Shown: positions 23,895 to 36,527 of the stretch, one piece after another
Layout: the number at the start of each line of letters is the position of its first letter
Position numbering within the stretch: the stretch's first letter is position 1
DNA from: Odiellus spinosus
Lineage: Eukaryota; Arthropoda; Arachnida; Opiliones; Phalangiidae
Length of the DNA: 64,000 nucleotides
NCBI GenBank assembly: GCA_963920705.1
Contig: OY987227.1
Span: 23,461,434 to 23,525,433, forward strand
Reading direction: 5' to 3'
Translations under genes and position numbers: made by a program
The notes under the pieces: model-generated
Databases searched by the model: none
Seen by the model: only the letters and a program-made list of their open reading frames with translations
Told to the model about the DNA's origin: nothing

Positions 23895-24275
23895 TATCAC
23901 GAGCCAGAATCAACTGTTGGCTTTATGACAGAGTACTGGCGTTTACCACGTGATTAGACGTCAATAGTTTCGTCCCCCATCTAGAGTATTGACCCTACAG
24001 ATCTCGATGTTAAAAATGCGCCCAGTAAAGGGCCAAAAACAAGGTGAGGGAGGGGTTTAGTAAAGCCCCTCTTAAATGCCATTACTGTATTAAGAGGCAC
24101 GTGACCGTAGTACTACGATGACGTAGAATTGCGGGGACATTCTATTTTAAAAATTTAGAAAATGGCGATTATAAAATATGCATTTTTACTGTTTTTTTCA
24201 AGTCAATCTTTCAGAAAATGCTACTCATTTTATATTTGGAGTTCGTGAAAAATTTGTGACAGCCTCACTAAAGAA
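23895..24275. mobile_element. MITE family B, copy 2, left part disturbed
   Basis: Similar to 59985-60269 over most of its length and ends GTGACAGCCTCACTAAAG. The left end runs directly into a family-K fragment at 23745-23893, so the left terminus is lost or displaced. Confidence 0.6.
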
Positions 24276-24616
24276 TCCGCAAAACTTATAGAAATCAACC
24301 AAATCTCTATGGAACCGGATTTTTTTCTACAAAACGTAGTCAACGTTTGAAGAAAAATGATTTTTCAAATATTTACGAGCCTGATTCGTGAAAATGTTAA
24401 ATTTTCGCTAATTAAGCAGGCTTTAATTAACGAAGATAAAATATTTTTAAAAATAACAATGACGTGATTGAAAAGGATTCTGTGTAAAAAATACTTAACG
24501 TAAAAAAATGCTCATTTTTACGCTTAATTATATCGAATGAAGGAGAGACAGGTGACAGCGAGTGACGCCATCATCGTGAGAGAGCTTGAATTGATGGTTA
24601 AAAGTCTCGACTTAAG

Positions 24617-24897
24617 CAAGGAGGATCAGAGAAGGAGAGGAAATGTGGGGACGGCGCGGTTCCTACTGCGTCGGCCTAAACTCCCACTCTGGGAGAACGG
24701 GGGTAGAGACGTTTCGTGGTAAAATGTTGTCACGTGGGTAAAACGAATCCTTTATGAGACGCGCTAGCTAGCGACCACGTGACAACAGTTTACCTCGAGA
24801 ATTTCCTATCCCCCCTTTCCACCCGAGTGGGAGGTTGGCTCTTCTCTCTCTAACTCAACGCAGCCCCACATTTCCTCTCCTTCTCTGATCCTCCTTG
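24617..24897. mobile_element. MITE family E, copy 1 (7-bp target duplication)
   Basis: 281 bp with ends CAAGGAGGATCAGAGAAGG and its near-perfect inverse. Target duplication acttaag at 24610-24616 and 24898-24904. The interior holds a CACGTG-containing inverted pair (TTGTCACGTGG and CCACGTGACAA). Confidence 0.88.
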
Positions 24898-25218
24898 ACT
24901 TAAGATCCGATGACGAGAATAGAGCGAGCGAGCGAGTCAGAAAAAAAGCGACGTTAAAAAGTGTTTCTTAATGTCTTAAGGCAAAAAATTGCGGGGCTAA
25001 TATATCGCGAGGAATTTTCCTAGACTATTAGCTGAAGTTAAGAGTTAAGACGTACATACGTTCCAGGAAAAGATCACTTTTATAAAAGTTACTTTAACGT
25101 ATACCTAAGAAAAGGTATTCAAGTTACTATTTTGATGCACACTGTGCTTATAGTCTCTGTGGGATTTATTTTTTAATATATTTGGAAAATTTAAGTTGTT
25201 TATTGGCTTATTCTCCCT

Positions 25219-25661
25219 TTAAAGGGAGAATGTAACCTAATTACAAGTGATTTTTTATCGATTCCTTATCGTTTAAATAGGCCTAATCCACCGATAAAAA
25301 GTTTACAATACAAATATTAAACTAGAAATAAATTTAAAACTTACCCTGAAAATAGGCTTAGCGGGATTCATGGAGATCCTGAATCGCGACCGTGTAAGGT
25401 CTTGCGACCAATGAGCGAAGGCCCGTCGTTCAAGCGAGATCTCCACGAGACTTACAGTCGCGTGCGATTGGTCGCAAGACCTTACACGCGAGGAAATCAG
25501 GACCTCCATGAATCCCGCTAAGCCTATTTTCAGGGTAAGTTTAAAATTTATTTCTAGTTTAATGTTTGTTTGTAAATATATTCAGTAGTGGATTAGGCCT
25601 ATTTAAACAATAAGGAATCGATAAAAAAATCACTTGTTGTTAGGTTGCATTCTCCCTTTAA
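25219..25661. mobile_element. MITE family C, copy e
   Basis: 443 bp, TTAA both sides. Just left of it, ATTCTCCC gives a back-to-back partial end. A family-D2 element begins 3 bp to the right. Confidence 0.88.
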
Positions 25662-25665
25662 ATTA

Positions 25666-25846
25666 GCTACGTTCACACTAAAAACTTTGAAACCGTTTTA
25701 AACCTTTTTGGAAAGGTCAAATAATAAAATTTTGGGGTCACCCGTGTAGACCTTTGATCAAGAAACCAAATTAATATCTAAAAAAGTCGATTTGACGACT
25801 CGAAACGGTTTGAAAACGGTTTCAAATTGTCAAGTGTGAACGTAGC
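25666..25846. mobile_element. MITE family D2, copy 1 (TA target)
   Basis: 181 bp: TA-GCTACGTTCACACT to AGTGTGAACGTAGC-TA. Contains CACCCGTGTAGA and GATCAAGAAAC, shared with 29546-29729. Confidence 0.82.
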
Positions 25847-25848
25847 TA

Positions 25849-28800
25849 TGGACTTAGCCGCCCTAGCGAGTTATTGCGAGGGTTTATATGGTTAAACCAG
25901 GGACTCATACAGAGGTCAAAGTTAAAACTTTTACATACTTCGATAGCGACCTTTGACTTTTATGAGTCCTTGTTGATAAAACACAGTTACAGAGGAGAGC
26001 ATGGGCTAAATATTTAAATTCGCTGAAATTCAGGGCTCGATTGACCAAATCAAAAAGTTTTCTTAAACTTCGTTTGAAAATTAAGGTTTTTGACACAAGT
26101 AGTTAATTTTAATTAAGAGTATATTCGTGAGAAGAAACTAATTCGTCTGCATCATCTTGTTTTAAGGAACGAAGTTCTTTTCATGGGTGGATGCCGAGAA
26201 AAGCAAAAATTCAGCGCGCGGGATCGAGGCACAGGTGCAAATTTTACAAATGACGATCCCTTTTCGCGAACGCGCCAGACATTATCCTCCTCCAAAATAC
26301 TACGCGGAAATATTTTTCTACAATCTATACCATACGAGGGGCCGTTACTTGCAGAAATAGTTAAGAAAGAACTCGATCTTACGCAAGTACATACGCACTA
26401 TCTTTAAATAACAATGAATGTTTTTATTTTAAATAGACTTAAGAGGCGCGCATTTCATATTTGGTCGTAGATCAAGGGCGAGATTTCAAACTATCCACGG
26501 ATCTTTGTTAAGCCTACTTTCCTTGAAAGTTAAATATTTTTACTTGAATATAGATCCATTTATGAACTAGGTAATGAGCCTTTTACAGGGACGCAGCCAT
26601 TCTAGGTTGAATTTTGTTTTATTCCCTCTCGGCTTTTACTTCCCTATATACGGAATAGACGATAAAATAAATTCTGACTTCGTCTCAACCTTGAAAAAAG
26701 CAACATTTTCCGTAGAAACGGGTTCTATTTAACGGCTCTTTTTGTTAGTTTCAAGGCTGGAAAAAGTATAGAAAATCCTATACTTTGACCCAACCTGGGA
26801 AAAAGGCAACATCTTCAATATAAACGCGTGCTTTTTAACGGCTCTTTTATCCGTTTCCAAGGTTATTTTATAATAAGGCCTATTCTCGGTCTACAACCTT
26901 TGTTGTCAAGCTGCACTCCTCCTTTTTGGGCTAGTGTTTGACATATTTTCGAAACAATTTCAGGATTTTCCTTGATTAGTTTTATTTTAGCTTGGCAAAT
27001 ATCGCTGAATTTAGATTAGCAGTTTTATCAAAGGTAAACCCTCGCTTTAACTTTAGGGAAAGTCCCTGGCGATCTTTATTATTTTAATGGTCTAAGAAAA
27101 ACTAGCTCAACTGATGTTGGCGGGAGTTACGTCAGCTTTCTCGTTGCTTAATTTTTCCTTAGCGCGATCCAGTAATGCACCGTACGCGGAACCCCTACTC
27201 GCGCATACCCCAAATATTTGGCCGCTCTTTTCTTAAGCTGCCTGCTGCAATCATGGCCCATACGGAACCGAAGATGCAGGTGTTAGCCTCCGGAGAAGAA
27301 TATAATAAGAAAATAAGGTTGGGGAGCGCCACGTCAGGGTAGCGAGGGTGGAGATAGATAACGCATCTTCTTAGCTATCTTATATTCTTTACAAGCTAAA
27401 AGAAGGAGGATAAAGTGACGGTGACATCATGGGCCATGAAACGATGAATCCATGACGTGACTCTAGAGTGTTACGTCATAACCGTGCCGTGATGACGCGT
27501 TTTTGGGGTCAATTTTGTACAAATAGCGAGAATCGCAAACCGCGTTTACATGCACTTAATACCTCGCTAGATACATTAAAAACCGTCTTGGAAAAGTTAA
27601 ATTGAAAGATTTTGGGGTCAACAATAGAAATTATTCGTTAAAACCGAAATTATTAGTTTAAAAGAACATTATAAACGTTTTCAAGACTAATATTCCAAAC
27701 GCGTCCTGTCACTGACACTTTAAACCCTAGTTGAAGAGAATATCTCCTCTGCCTCGCCATCACCATAGCTGCTGTCATTAGGGAAGCGGGTCCCGGATAA
27801 ATAAAAATAGGAAAAAGAATTAGAAGATGCCAGTTCCTCGATAAGCGTTTAGGCTGAATCGCTCGGAGCGCGGGACAGGTTATAGTCAAACCCTGGCTGA
27901 GGAATGCGACTCAAGCTACACGACATTAGACTACTCTCTCCTTTAATTCAGCTGTTTCTCATTCATCAGAAATTCCTCCACGACTGCGTGTGCCCCGCCC
28001 CCCACCCCTCGCGAGAGTCCTTTGTTTTCAAAATACAAGAGAACTTTTAAAACAATAGATGACAATTTCTATTCTTATAGTATGACATTACTCTCCCGCG
28101 CATCCCATATACGAGTTTAGAAGATAATTTTAACCCTGACCTCCGTTCTTCTTAACTTAAGTGAATTGTAAGTCTGACGAAAATATTCCGGAAAATTAGA
28201 AAGGCCTAATTTCTGGAAAATGATCTGTATTTTTTTAAAAAACAATGAAACTGTCACAGACAGATTCTTCATGAGATCGTCAAGGGATTTTCAAAATGTT
28301 TTAAAAATTTGTCAATTAAAAAATTACCGGAAAAGTGAAAATTAATTTTTAAAATAGCAATCAATAAAAATTCTCCCCCCCCCCCCTCGATACATTTTGC
28401 TTTCGTGCGGTCTTTTTCTTGAAAGTACTTAATCCAATTGCCCCCACTCTTGTTTTTTATCTTTGAAAGCTTTGTCACAATGTGTAGGGGATTGATTTAT
28501 TTTTTTTCTAGTTTTTAAAAAAGCAAATACGAAAGAAAATAGAAAAATATGGGGAAAAGGTCGAAATTATAGGAAAAATGATAAAATATAGGAAATGTGG
28601 TCACCCTGTGGTAACATATCTAACTGATATTAGCCAATCCATAACTTGATTAGATTTTAAACTACACTTTCACCCAAAATCAAATTTACAAATCATATGT
28701 CAATTTAGCTATTGCAATGACATTGAGACCTTTGCCTTCTTGACTATCTTGACCACGTATTTAGGAAAAGTTCCGCTTCTGTAGCTCTGTGACGTCACAG

Positions 28801-28926
28801 GATTAATAATGTTAAGTGTCTTATTCCGAGGGAAGACAGACAAGATACGTGTATTTTATGGGGGAGGGGGGGGGCATGAATTACGAACGTTAACGTGGAA
28901 AAGAAACAAGAATATCGTTGTTCGTT
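25849..28926. other. Long intergenic stretch without a recognised gene
   Basis: Contains a diverged direct duplication (26692-26880), a C run near 28375-28387, and open frames (e.g. 26183-26407 plus, 27653-27889 minus) that I could not assign to any family. Confidence 0.35.
26692..26880. repeat. Diverged direct duplication
   Basis: Two units of about 70 bp share GAAAAAGGCAACATYTTC-like starts and AACGGCTCTTTT then TTTCMAAGG, separated by about 45 bp. Confidence 0.5.
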
Positions 28927-29233
28927 TCAGCGGCGAGAATGATTCGTAATTCGATCCGCTTCTTCCATGAAAGAGTGAGAGAGATGCGTGGAAGATGGAG
29001 AATCGAGGAGGAAGCGAGAAATGTTTACGCACGTGTTACGACGAAACGAAAATGATCCCGCCAAATATCTGTTAGCTAACTTAAAAGCTCTTTCTTTGAT
29101 TCGCGCAATGAAAACAAGATCCAACCGCCCTGCCCGCGCGCAATTAAAAATCAACAGCTCACAAAGAAAACCACTCATGCACTTATACGAACGAATGATA
29201 TATTCAAAGGAATCTATTCAATATCGCCTCTGA
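28927..29233 (+). other. Open reading region of unknown nature
   Basis: The plus strand is open 28988-29233 and the minus strand over 28927-29178. The plus frame has a faint likeness to the C-terminal end of LINE reverse transcriptases (HVLRRNEND, then NRPARAQ), but no catalytic motif is present. Coding status is unproven. Confidence 0.2.
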
Positions 29234-29410
29234 ACTTCTGAAGTTTCAAATCCAACTTTATAACCACTATCTCTATCCGTGTGTCTTCATAAATCATCAT
29301 AAAGGGCTAATGAAGTAGATCAATACTAACGTGATTTTCTACAGAATATTTAACGTTCAAATAATAGGTCTAAAATCCCCTACATGATTTGATGTCTAAT
29401 CCTAATCCAC

Positions 29411-29519
29411 GATTTTGTCTGGCTCTCCTTTTATTATTATTCCAATGATTTTACGTCTGGCTCTCCTTTTATTATCATTCCAATGATTTTACGTCTGGCT
29501 CTCCTTTTGTTATTACTAC
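29411..29519. repeat. Tandem repeat, three units of about 38 bp
   Basis: Units begin GATTTTACGTCTGGCTCTCC; the first unit lacks two bases and the third is diverged at its end. It lies just left of a D2 element. Confidence 0.85.
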
Positions 29520-29545
29520 ACAAATTTGTGGTAATCAAACTCTAA

Positions 29546-29729
29546 AGCTACGTTCACACTACAGTCTTTGAAAACGTTTTTAACCGTTTTGGAAAGGTCA
29601 AATTATAAAATTTTAGGTTCACCCGTGTAGATCTTTGATCAAGAAACAAAGTTAATATCTTAAAAAGTCGATTTGAAGATTCAAAACGGTTTGAAAACGG
29701 TTCCAAAGTGTCAAGTGTGAACGTAGCTA
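29546..29729. mobile_element. MITE family D2, copy 2
   Basis: About 184 bp with the same ends and interior as 25666-25846, joined directly to a family-D fragment on the right. Confidence 0.8.
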
Positions 29730-29995
29730 ATTTCTTAATCGATTTGAAACGGTAAAATCAAACCGATATTCAAATCACCAGGAATCGTTTTAAGCGTCAC
29801 GTGTTCACGCATCATCTTTATAAATCGATTTATCGTAACTTCATCTATCGGTTGTTGAAACCGAATCGGTACGAAACTGGTTCCCGAAGCAGTTTCGAGG
29901 AATCGAATCAAATCGATTAGAAAGACGCTTTCCTGCTGACGCGAAAACGTTTTTAAACGGTTTAAATCGATTCCAAGGCCTAGTATGAACGTACT
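29730..29995. mobile_element. MITE family D, partial inverse copy
   Basis: Matches the right part of 20060-20843 in inverse orientation (e.g. ATCTATCGGTTG, GAAGCAGTTTCGAGGAATCG) and ends GGCCTAGTATGAACGTAC. Its left end is replaced by a D2 element. Confidence 0.72.
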
Positions 29996-30673
29996 TTTTG
30001 TTGTTACTACACAAATTTTAGGGCAAACTCTCTAGTAAGACTCGTGCGTCTTTGACATTTTCACTTAAGCATTCCTGCCTGTGACAGTGACTTGGGGGAC
30101 AGAACGTCTAACGAAGAACTCAAAAACAAGATTTCGATTAACTAAAAAAAGGAGTATACGCTTCTAAGGATTATCGTATCTACTTGTAAAAAAACCACGA
30201 TGGGGGAAGGGATTACCGGGAGATTAGGGCTTAAGCTACGGAGAAAACCATTAATTAAAAAAAGCGGTTCTAAACGAGACGAGTGAAATATATCGGAGAT
30301 GGCGGGAGAGTAGGGGATTAGGGGAGGTGTAATTACGGGGTATGATCGTGAAATTTCGCTATAAGCGCCGAAAATTTGGGACTATAAATGAATTTCGCTA
30401 AATATTTTCCTCGCAAACATACCTCATTACCGAAAATACTCTTAATATTAATTAAAAAAAATATATATGACGAAACGTTCCGTATGAGCGTGACTAGACT
30501 CCATTAAAAATAATTGCTAATTTTTGGCAACATATACCCTAAAATATACAGAAGGATCAGAGATGAATCAATGCGCTACAAAGGCTATACCTTCTAATTT
30601 CCAACGGGATTAACAAATTGCCCTTAATTTCGCCAATATGCCCCTTAATTCTTACAAAATTTAAATATATTTC

Positions 30674-31465
30674 TTAAAGAGAGAATGCAATCTAACATCC
30701 TTATCGATAAAATAGGCCTAATCCAAAGAAATATAAACTTGATCAACTTGTTAGTTTAGCGGCGCGTCACTGTAGACGTCACTCATCCCCTAGAGTTCCG
30801 GATGTAAAAAGAAGGCAGGCGCGGAGAAAGCAGCCGTTAAGCTTGAGAGTAAAACTTGAGATCTTAAGAATTTTGTCATTCTGACTGCAGGCGCCGTGTT
30901 TCTGTACAAGAAACGTCACAGGTGACGTCGACGCTCAACTTACGAAAAAGGACTCCTCCCTTTTATATATTTACCAGAAGTCGATGAAACCCTCCTTTGA
31001 AATCTACTACTCTAATGTTCCATATAGCGCTCCTCTCTGTATGGGTAAAATTCACAATTTTACGAGATCGGAGGGGTCCTACTTCATACCCCCTGTCTAC
31101 GGAAAATTGGAAATTCTCTCTCTCCACAAACGACGACGTTTTTTTTGACAAACTCCAAGGCTGCTAGAGATATTCGCTGGACGAAATCCCGCTCCGAATA
31201 TATCTAACGTTAGGAGGCGTACGAATCGCGCTTTTTGAAACTAACCCATACAGAGAGGGGTAGACAAGACCCGGGAGTAATAGACTTCAAAGGAGGGTTT
31301 CATCGACTTCTGTATTTACCTATTTAAAACTTACCATCAAAATAAGCTTAGCTGGATTCCCCAGCATATAAGGAATACCAACCAATTAAGGACAATGATC
31401 GATGGCCCCCAGCTAAGCCTATTTTGAAGGTAAGTTTTAAATTTATTTAGTCATTCTCCCTTTAA
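30674..31465. mobile_element. MITE family C, copy f, interrupted by MITE A copy 6
   Basis: Left end TTAA-AGAGAGAATGCAATC; right end TCATTCTCCCT-TTAA. It holds the family blocks AATAAGCTTAGCTGGATTC and TTTTGAAGGTAAGTTTTAA. The family-A insertion 30975-31312 plus its duplication accounts for the extra length. Confidence 0.75.
30975..31312 (+). mobile_element. MITE family A, copy 6 (nested in family C)
   Basis: 338 bp; target duplication tatttac (30968-30974 and 31313-31319). Both arms carry the same change (CAGAAGTCGATG and its inverse). It sits within the family-C element 30674-31465. Confidence 0.95.
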
Positions 31466-32815
31466 ATGATGGATTTCATTGGCATATATTTCACGACCGA
31501 AAACATTTCGTCGAACTTGACGTATTTTAAGAGAACCATGTCCTGCAGGTGAAAGTGTTTACTGAGAATTGGTTGAAATATAAATTTTGACCAGAGCGTC
31601 GTAATATCCGGACGACACATTCGCGTGCACCATGTACGAATTAATATAGAGGGGCCTGAAATTCTAACCGTCCGAGAAATCCGCCGTATAAAATTAATAC
31701 TTGTATAGAATACGATTAATGCCCAGAGCTAGATGATAAAATAATGGGTCAATAATTAAAGCTTGACATTAAAACTCCGTACCTATAGTTTACCATCTAT
31801 AAAGGCCAGCATAGCGGGCCCGAGTGGAAAAACAGAGATTTCAAACTTAATAATTGGCTTGACAAAAATATCATACTTAAACGACCTAGGCTAAAGGAAG
31901 AGTCTCTTACGATTTAAATTATAGTCTTAGTTCGAGGAATCGAGGGTTAAAATTGGGACAATTCAAACTCAATTAAAGGATGGGGTAATAAAGAGAGATG
32001 AATTTCAACTGGATGCTCGAGAGCGAGAGAAATCACTAAGAGGCCAAGTTATTAATAAGGAGTCAGCTTTATATAGTTAAGCTTAGGTCTACATACGCGC
32101 ATCTCTACGCGCAAACCGAGGAGCTTCCGGTTCTGATTGTAAGACGCTAACCGGAAACTCTAGTGTTCGATTTTTGGAGAAACCGTTATTTACACTTGCA
32201 AAGCGGGGAGCTGCAACTCTTTTTCTGTATTCTCCATGATTTTATATTCCACTGGGCGACTCAGAGCATTTTAGAGCAACTTTATGTTAAAGAGAGAGCA
32301 ACCGATATGATTGGGGATGAAATATTTTTCTAAATTTAGGTTCCAACGCATTCTCAGCAATGCTCGATCGATATCCTTATAGTTTTCCTTTAATATTTTA
32401 AATTTGATAGGGGAAGGAGGGGTCGTGATATAGGAATGGTAATTTAGATTATTTGGTGGACTCGAGCCACGTACGGATACGTTTCCCCGCTATCCGCCTT
32501 CTTTGTCAGCGTGGTCGCGCGGTAATACAAGGACGCGAAAGGTAAAACCGCAAGATCTGATAGCGGGACTATACGACAAAGATCACCTGCCCATTCGAGT
32601 CGTAAATCAAATTTATACGTCACCCCGTAAGAATTATTTTCAATAAAAATCAAAATGATCACCTTTATTTGAACCTCTTTCGAACGTGTGTATCACCGAT
32701 CAACAAGATGTTCCCTTAGCTAAGGATAAGTTTTGATACCCCCCAATAATTTGAGTTTTACACAGATTTAGAGAGGGTTAAGCATAGATTACTCAAAACG
32801 GTTAATATATTATGT
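31466..32815. other. Intergenic, no recognised feature
   Basis: Mixed-composition sequence between family C copy f and family W. No supported exon. Confidence 0.4.
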
Positions 32816-32822
32816 GTAAAAG

Positions 32823-33125
32823 CAAGAATCCATTCAGGTTCCATAAGAATATGGGAGCATAGCTTTAGCCTCTGGTACCATCCTCCCAAACTTTGTAACA
32901 AAAGTTCGTCCGCAATTTTCGCTTAGATCTTTTTTCGGTCGGCTCCATTTTTATTACCCAAAATATTATGTCAAGGTCGTTAGTGGCGCGGGTTAATAAT
33001 CGATGTCAGGAGCGATTTACTTGAAAAATTGATTCGAAGCAGACGAACTTTTGCTACAAAGTTTGGGAGGATGGTTATTGAATCGCGGCCCTCCCATATT
33101 CTTATGGAACCTGAATGGATTCTTG
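32823..33125. mobile_element. MITE family W (7-bp target duplication)
   Basis: 303 bp with inverted arms of about 100 bp starting CAAGAATCCATTCAGGTTCC. Target duplication gtaaaag at 32816-32822 and 33126-33132. Single copy in this window. Confidence 0.88.
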
Positions 33126-34139
33126 GTAAAAGGGTATTTATCTCCTATAGTTTTCGATAAAAAAGGCAAAAGAAATTTCCACCCCTCTTTCCCAGCTTTC
33201 CTTTCATTCTAGAGCTGCCAGATGATCTAAAATTGAATTGCTGACTTTACTGATAGCTCCCATGGTCAATAATTAAGAAAATATATTTTCAGAATAAGAA
33301 AAAAACAGTTGGAAGTGTTGTAATTTTGGTATCAAAATCAAATCGAAAATACCGCCCACAAAGAAAATACTGTCAACGGTAGACTACAAGACGCTGAACA
33401 CAACTATATTGTCGTGTCGTCTGGAACGAGCTATTTCAAATTAAATTTCGATATAACTGATTTGCTCACCTAGTCTACACCATCACATACGCGTAATATT
33501 TGAATAAAACCGATGATATCGTTAAGGATTATTTTTAACCCTATTAAGTATATTTAATAACACTATAGCAAAGAGAGTACCAGGCCTAATTTTTACCAAT
33601 ACTTTTCTTAGTGTTAAAAAAATTACTAGAAACATTTCTCGTTTGATGAAAATAAGGAGATTTAGGAAAATATAGAGCACAGCAAACAAATATATTAACG
33701 AACTTTTGGAATTCTGGGACTTGTTGGGAGTCCAGTACTTATAAGCAATCTACCTTCTTGTCTCGAAATTAGGCCTAATTAAAATGATCGCGGACTCTTA
33801 GTAAAAAGCACGATGCGATACAAACAACCCCAAAGTATATGCCTATCTGGCGTATCAAAATGATGACAAGTAATTATAGTCAAGATTACCAGGGGCGGAG
33901 CCAGGGGTAGGCTTAGATAATAGAAAGAACCGCACAAATTACTTCATATTACGCTTAATTCTCAATCGTGGGAATTAAATTATTCAATTTCAATATCATA
34001 AATAACTACCTACGATAAAACTAATATTCTCACAAAAATAGAACACAAAAATAAATTTATACAAAACTTACCAGTTTGAAGGTCTACGATGAATGCTGTA
34101 TGAGTTCCATAATATCCAAAATAGGGCTAAGTCAGGAAT

Positions 34140-34289
34140 GTTCACACTTCACGCGATTCGCAAAAAATACACGCACAGAACGCGAAAATGTTCACACTTC
34201 ACGCGATTCGCAAAACATACACGCACACAACGCGAAAATGTTCACACTTCACGCGATTCGCAAAAAATACACGCACACAACGCGAAAAT
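34140..34289. repeat. Tandem repeat, three units of 50 bp
   Basis: Units start GTTCACACTTCACGCGATTC and end ACGCGAAAAT; they differ at two or three positions. Each contains CACGCGATTCGC and ACGCGAAAA. No unique spacers. Confidence 0.92.
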
Positions 34290-35333
34290 TTCACAAACGC
34301 GAATTAACACACTCTTCAGTTGTTGGAAGGTGCTAGAGCTCGTTGGTATAACCTTTCACCTACTTACAGATCGGAGTAGGGTTCAATATTTTAGGCGTAT
34401 GCTCTTTCAGATGCATTTGAGCTTGATTCATTGGCGTGGGCCACTCGCGCGGGCTCTTACACAACGGTGCATTATTTCATCGTTCGTTTACCTAAGAAAG
34501 ATTTAAATTAATTATTGCCTTTTTAACTATTTGAAAACGAGGTAATTGTGCCAAATATGAATACAAACAACTGTTTTTCTCGGATAGTTAAAGTATTAAA
34601 TTGTAATTTGGGTTGTTTCTCCCTCCCTTTTGAGATTAGTGACCATATGATATATAGGCCAAGATAAAACTAGAGACCTATTAACTTACATTAAGAAAGC
34701 TTTAAACCTTGTTCTATAAGCTAGGATACATTAATAAAATAAGTGTATCGAACTCCATACTAATACACATTGCGCCCGCGGACGAATTTGTCCAAATTCA
34801 ATCCCGAAGTTTAGTTCTATTAGGCCTTGGCCAGCGAACGTTTCTTACACACTCAGAAAATGTTTTAGGGATTATTTATAAAGATTGGATTAACAAATAC
34901 TCAAAATTACCTTTTAAACTTGAAGAATGAATCATTATCACTATTGAAAACGCAATCCCCAAATTAAACCAATCCGTTACACAGGAGACTTGTAACCATA
35001 TGTATTACCGTATCTTGTACCAAGGACAAATTACAGTTTTATACACATTACGTTATCCTACGACTGACAATTACTGTAATTTACCTTCGCAATTAAATTT
35101 ACAAAGTTATAACTACAATACGACGCAAATGGAGGCTACATTGACCGTGTATCGTAAACGGGGGGCAAGCCTGCAACTGTAGTAAACTCTATCTCATTCC
35201 TCCTAATCGCCCCGCTCAATCCGCTAGACTCACGACGGCACTTATATCTATAAATGATTTCAGAGTCTCTCTTCACAATTCATTTACAATTCAAAATACC
35301 GCTTCCATTAAGTGTAAAAACTTTTTCAAAGAC

Positions 35334-35539
35334 CAGTGGCGGCGCCAGGGGTATTCAGAGTAGGCAATAATCGGCGTGTAAATTTCATAAAGGCCCCAAA
35401 CCCCACTAAAAGGGGCATCAAAATCCTCTCAAAAGGGGCCTCTAAATACTGTCGACCAGCAAAAACTTCAGCTACGATGTAAATGGGACCTCTAAATATT
35501 ATCAAGCTACGAGTGAAAAAACTCCTGGCGCCGCTACTG
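35334..35539. mobile_element. hAT-like MITE, inverted CAGTGGCGGCGCCAGG ends
   Basis: 206 bp with inverted ends CAGTGGCGGCGCCAGG and CCTGGCGCCGCTACTG. The interior has repeated AAAGGGGC motifs. A clear 8-bp duplication was not found. Confidence 0.65.
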
Positions 35540-36377
35540 AACATTACATAGAAAATACAGTATAGTATAATCTACTTACCAAGGATCTCTCCGATATCCA
35601 TGCATGGTTTGTGAAATTTATTGATTCGGGGATATTCAGTTATAAACTAGCCTAACTCTTTTAAAATAAACTGGGTAACCATAGAAACCTACATACTTTG
35701 AATTCTAAATATCTTACTTGTTAGAGTACGACTGTAAATAGACTGCATTGCTCTATAAGCAACTTTTCGAGCAGACGTCGCATGTCTAAGTTGAAAGTGG
35801 TAGGCTGGGAAATAAGCGGTGGGTGAACGGATCCGGTACTAGCTTAAAAATTAATTGCCTGGGATATGAGCAGGGATCCTAGTGGAGGACGGGATCACTT
35901 TATAAATTTCCACTCTAATACCGATGTTATAAAGAGTAGTTATATAGACCAGTTTTTTATTAAATAAAAATAGAGAAATTGGCAGCACCGCTGCCACCGA
36001 AAAGGCTTTCCGTATCAGGGTTGGAAATATCTTAATAATCAAAGTGAATATAAGAATCCGTCTTAACTCTTAACGTCGTCTGCTAAGATGTTAAACCTAT
36101 TTAAAAAATACATTATAATGCATTTTTTCCATAGGGATTACACCCTAGCAGACTGCTTTTTTGTCATGAAATTCATGCATTATTCTTTTTAAAATAATTA
36201 TAACTTATTCAAAACATTTAAATATCATTCTCAGAAATATTAACAAAAGTCCAAACAGGTTATTATTTTCTGAAAATAAAAACGTACATGGCTAGGAGAC
36301 CTGTACCAAATCTTACCAAACATAAGGTTTAAATTGGACAAAAATAATAATTACGAACAAAATTTTTAAATACAAGT

Positions 36378-36383
36378 TTTATT
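36378..36383 (-). promoter_or_regulatory. AATAAA polyadenylation signal of the metalloprotease gene
   Basis: On the minus strand, AATAAA lies about 145 nt beyond the TAA stop at 36528-36530. It is the first canonical signal downstream. Confidence 0.5.
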
Positions 36384-36527
36384 CTATAATTTACTTCTGA
36401 AATTCTTGGTCATCTGTTAACTATATTGCCGACATAGTTATTATTCGTCGACTGTGCACGAATTTTGTTGTCCAATAAGAGTAAAGCTAACAAGACGGTC
36501 AACGCTATACTTTAACGTGAATTCGTG

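Larger units (their letters stand above)
33133..36377. other. Intergenic region downstream of the metalloprotease gene
   Basis: Holds the 50-bp array and the hAT-like MITE at 35334. CAGGGGCGGAGCCAGGGG near 33892 looks like a lone transposon terminus. No further exons of the metalloprotease are needed, since its stop codon is at 36528. Confidence 0.4.

Noticed and set aside
34076-34506. Open frames of 86 and 137 codons across the 50-bp array
   Set aside because: The period is not a multiple of three, frames shift between units, and no protein features are present.
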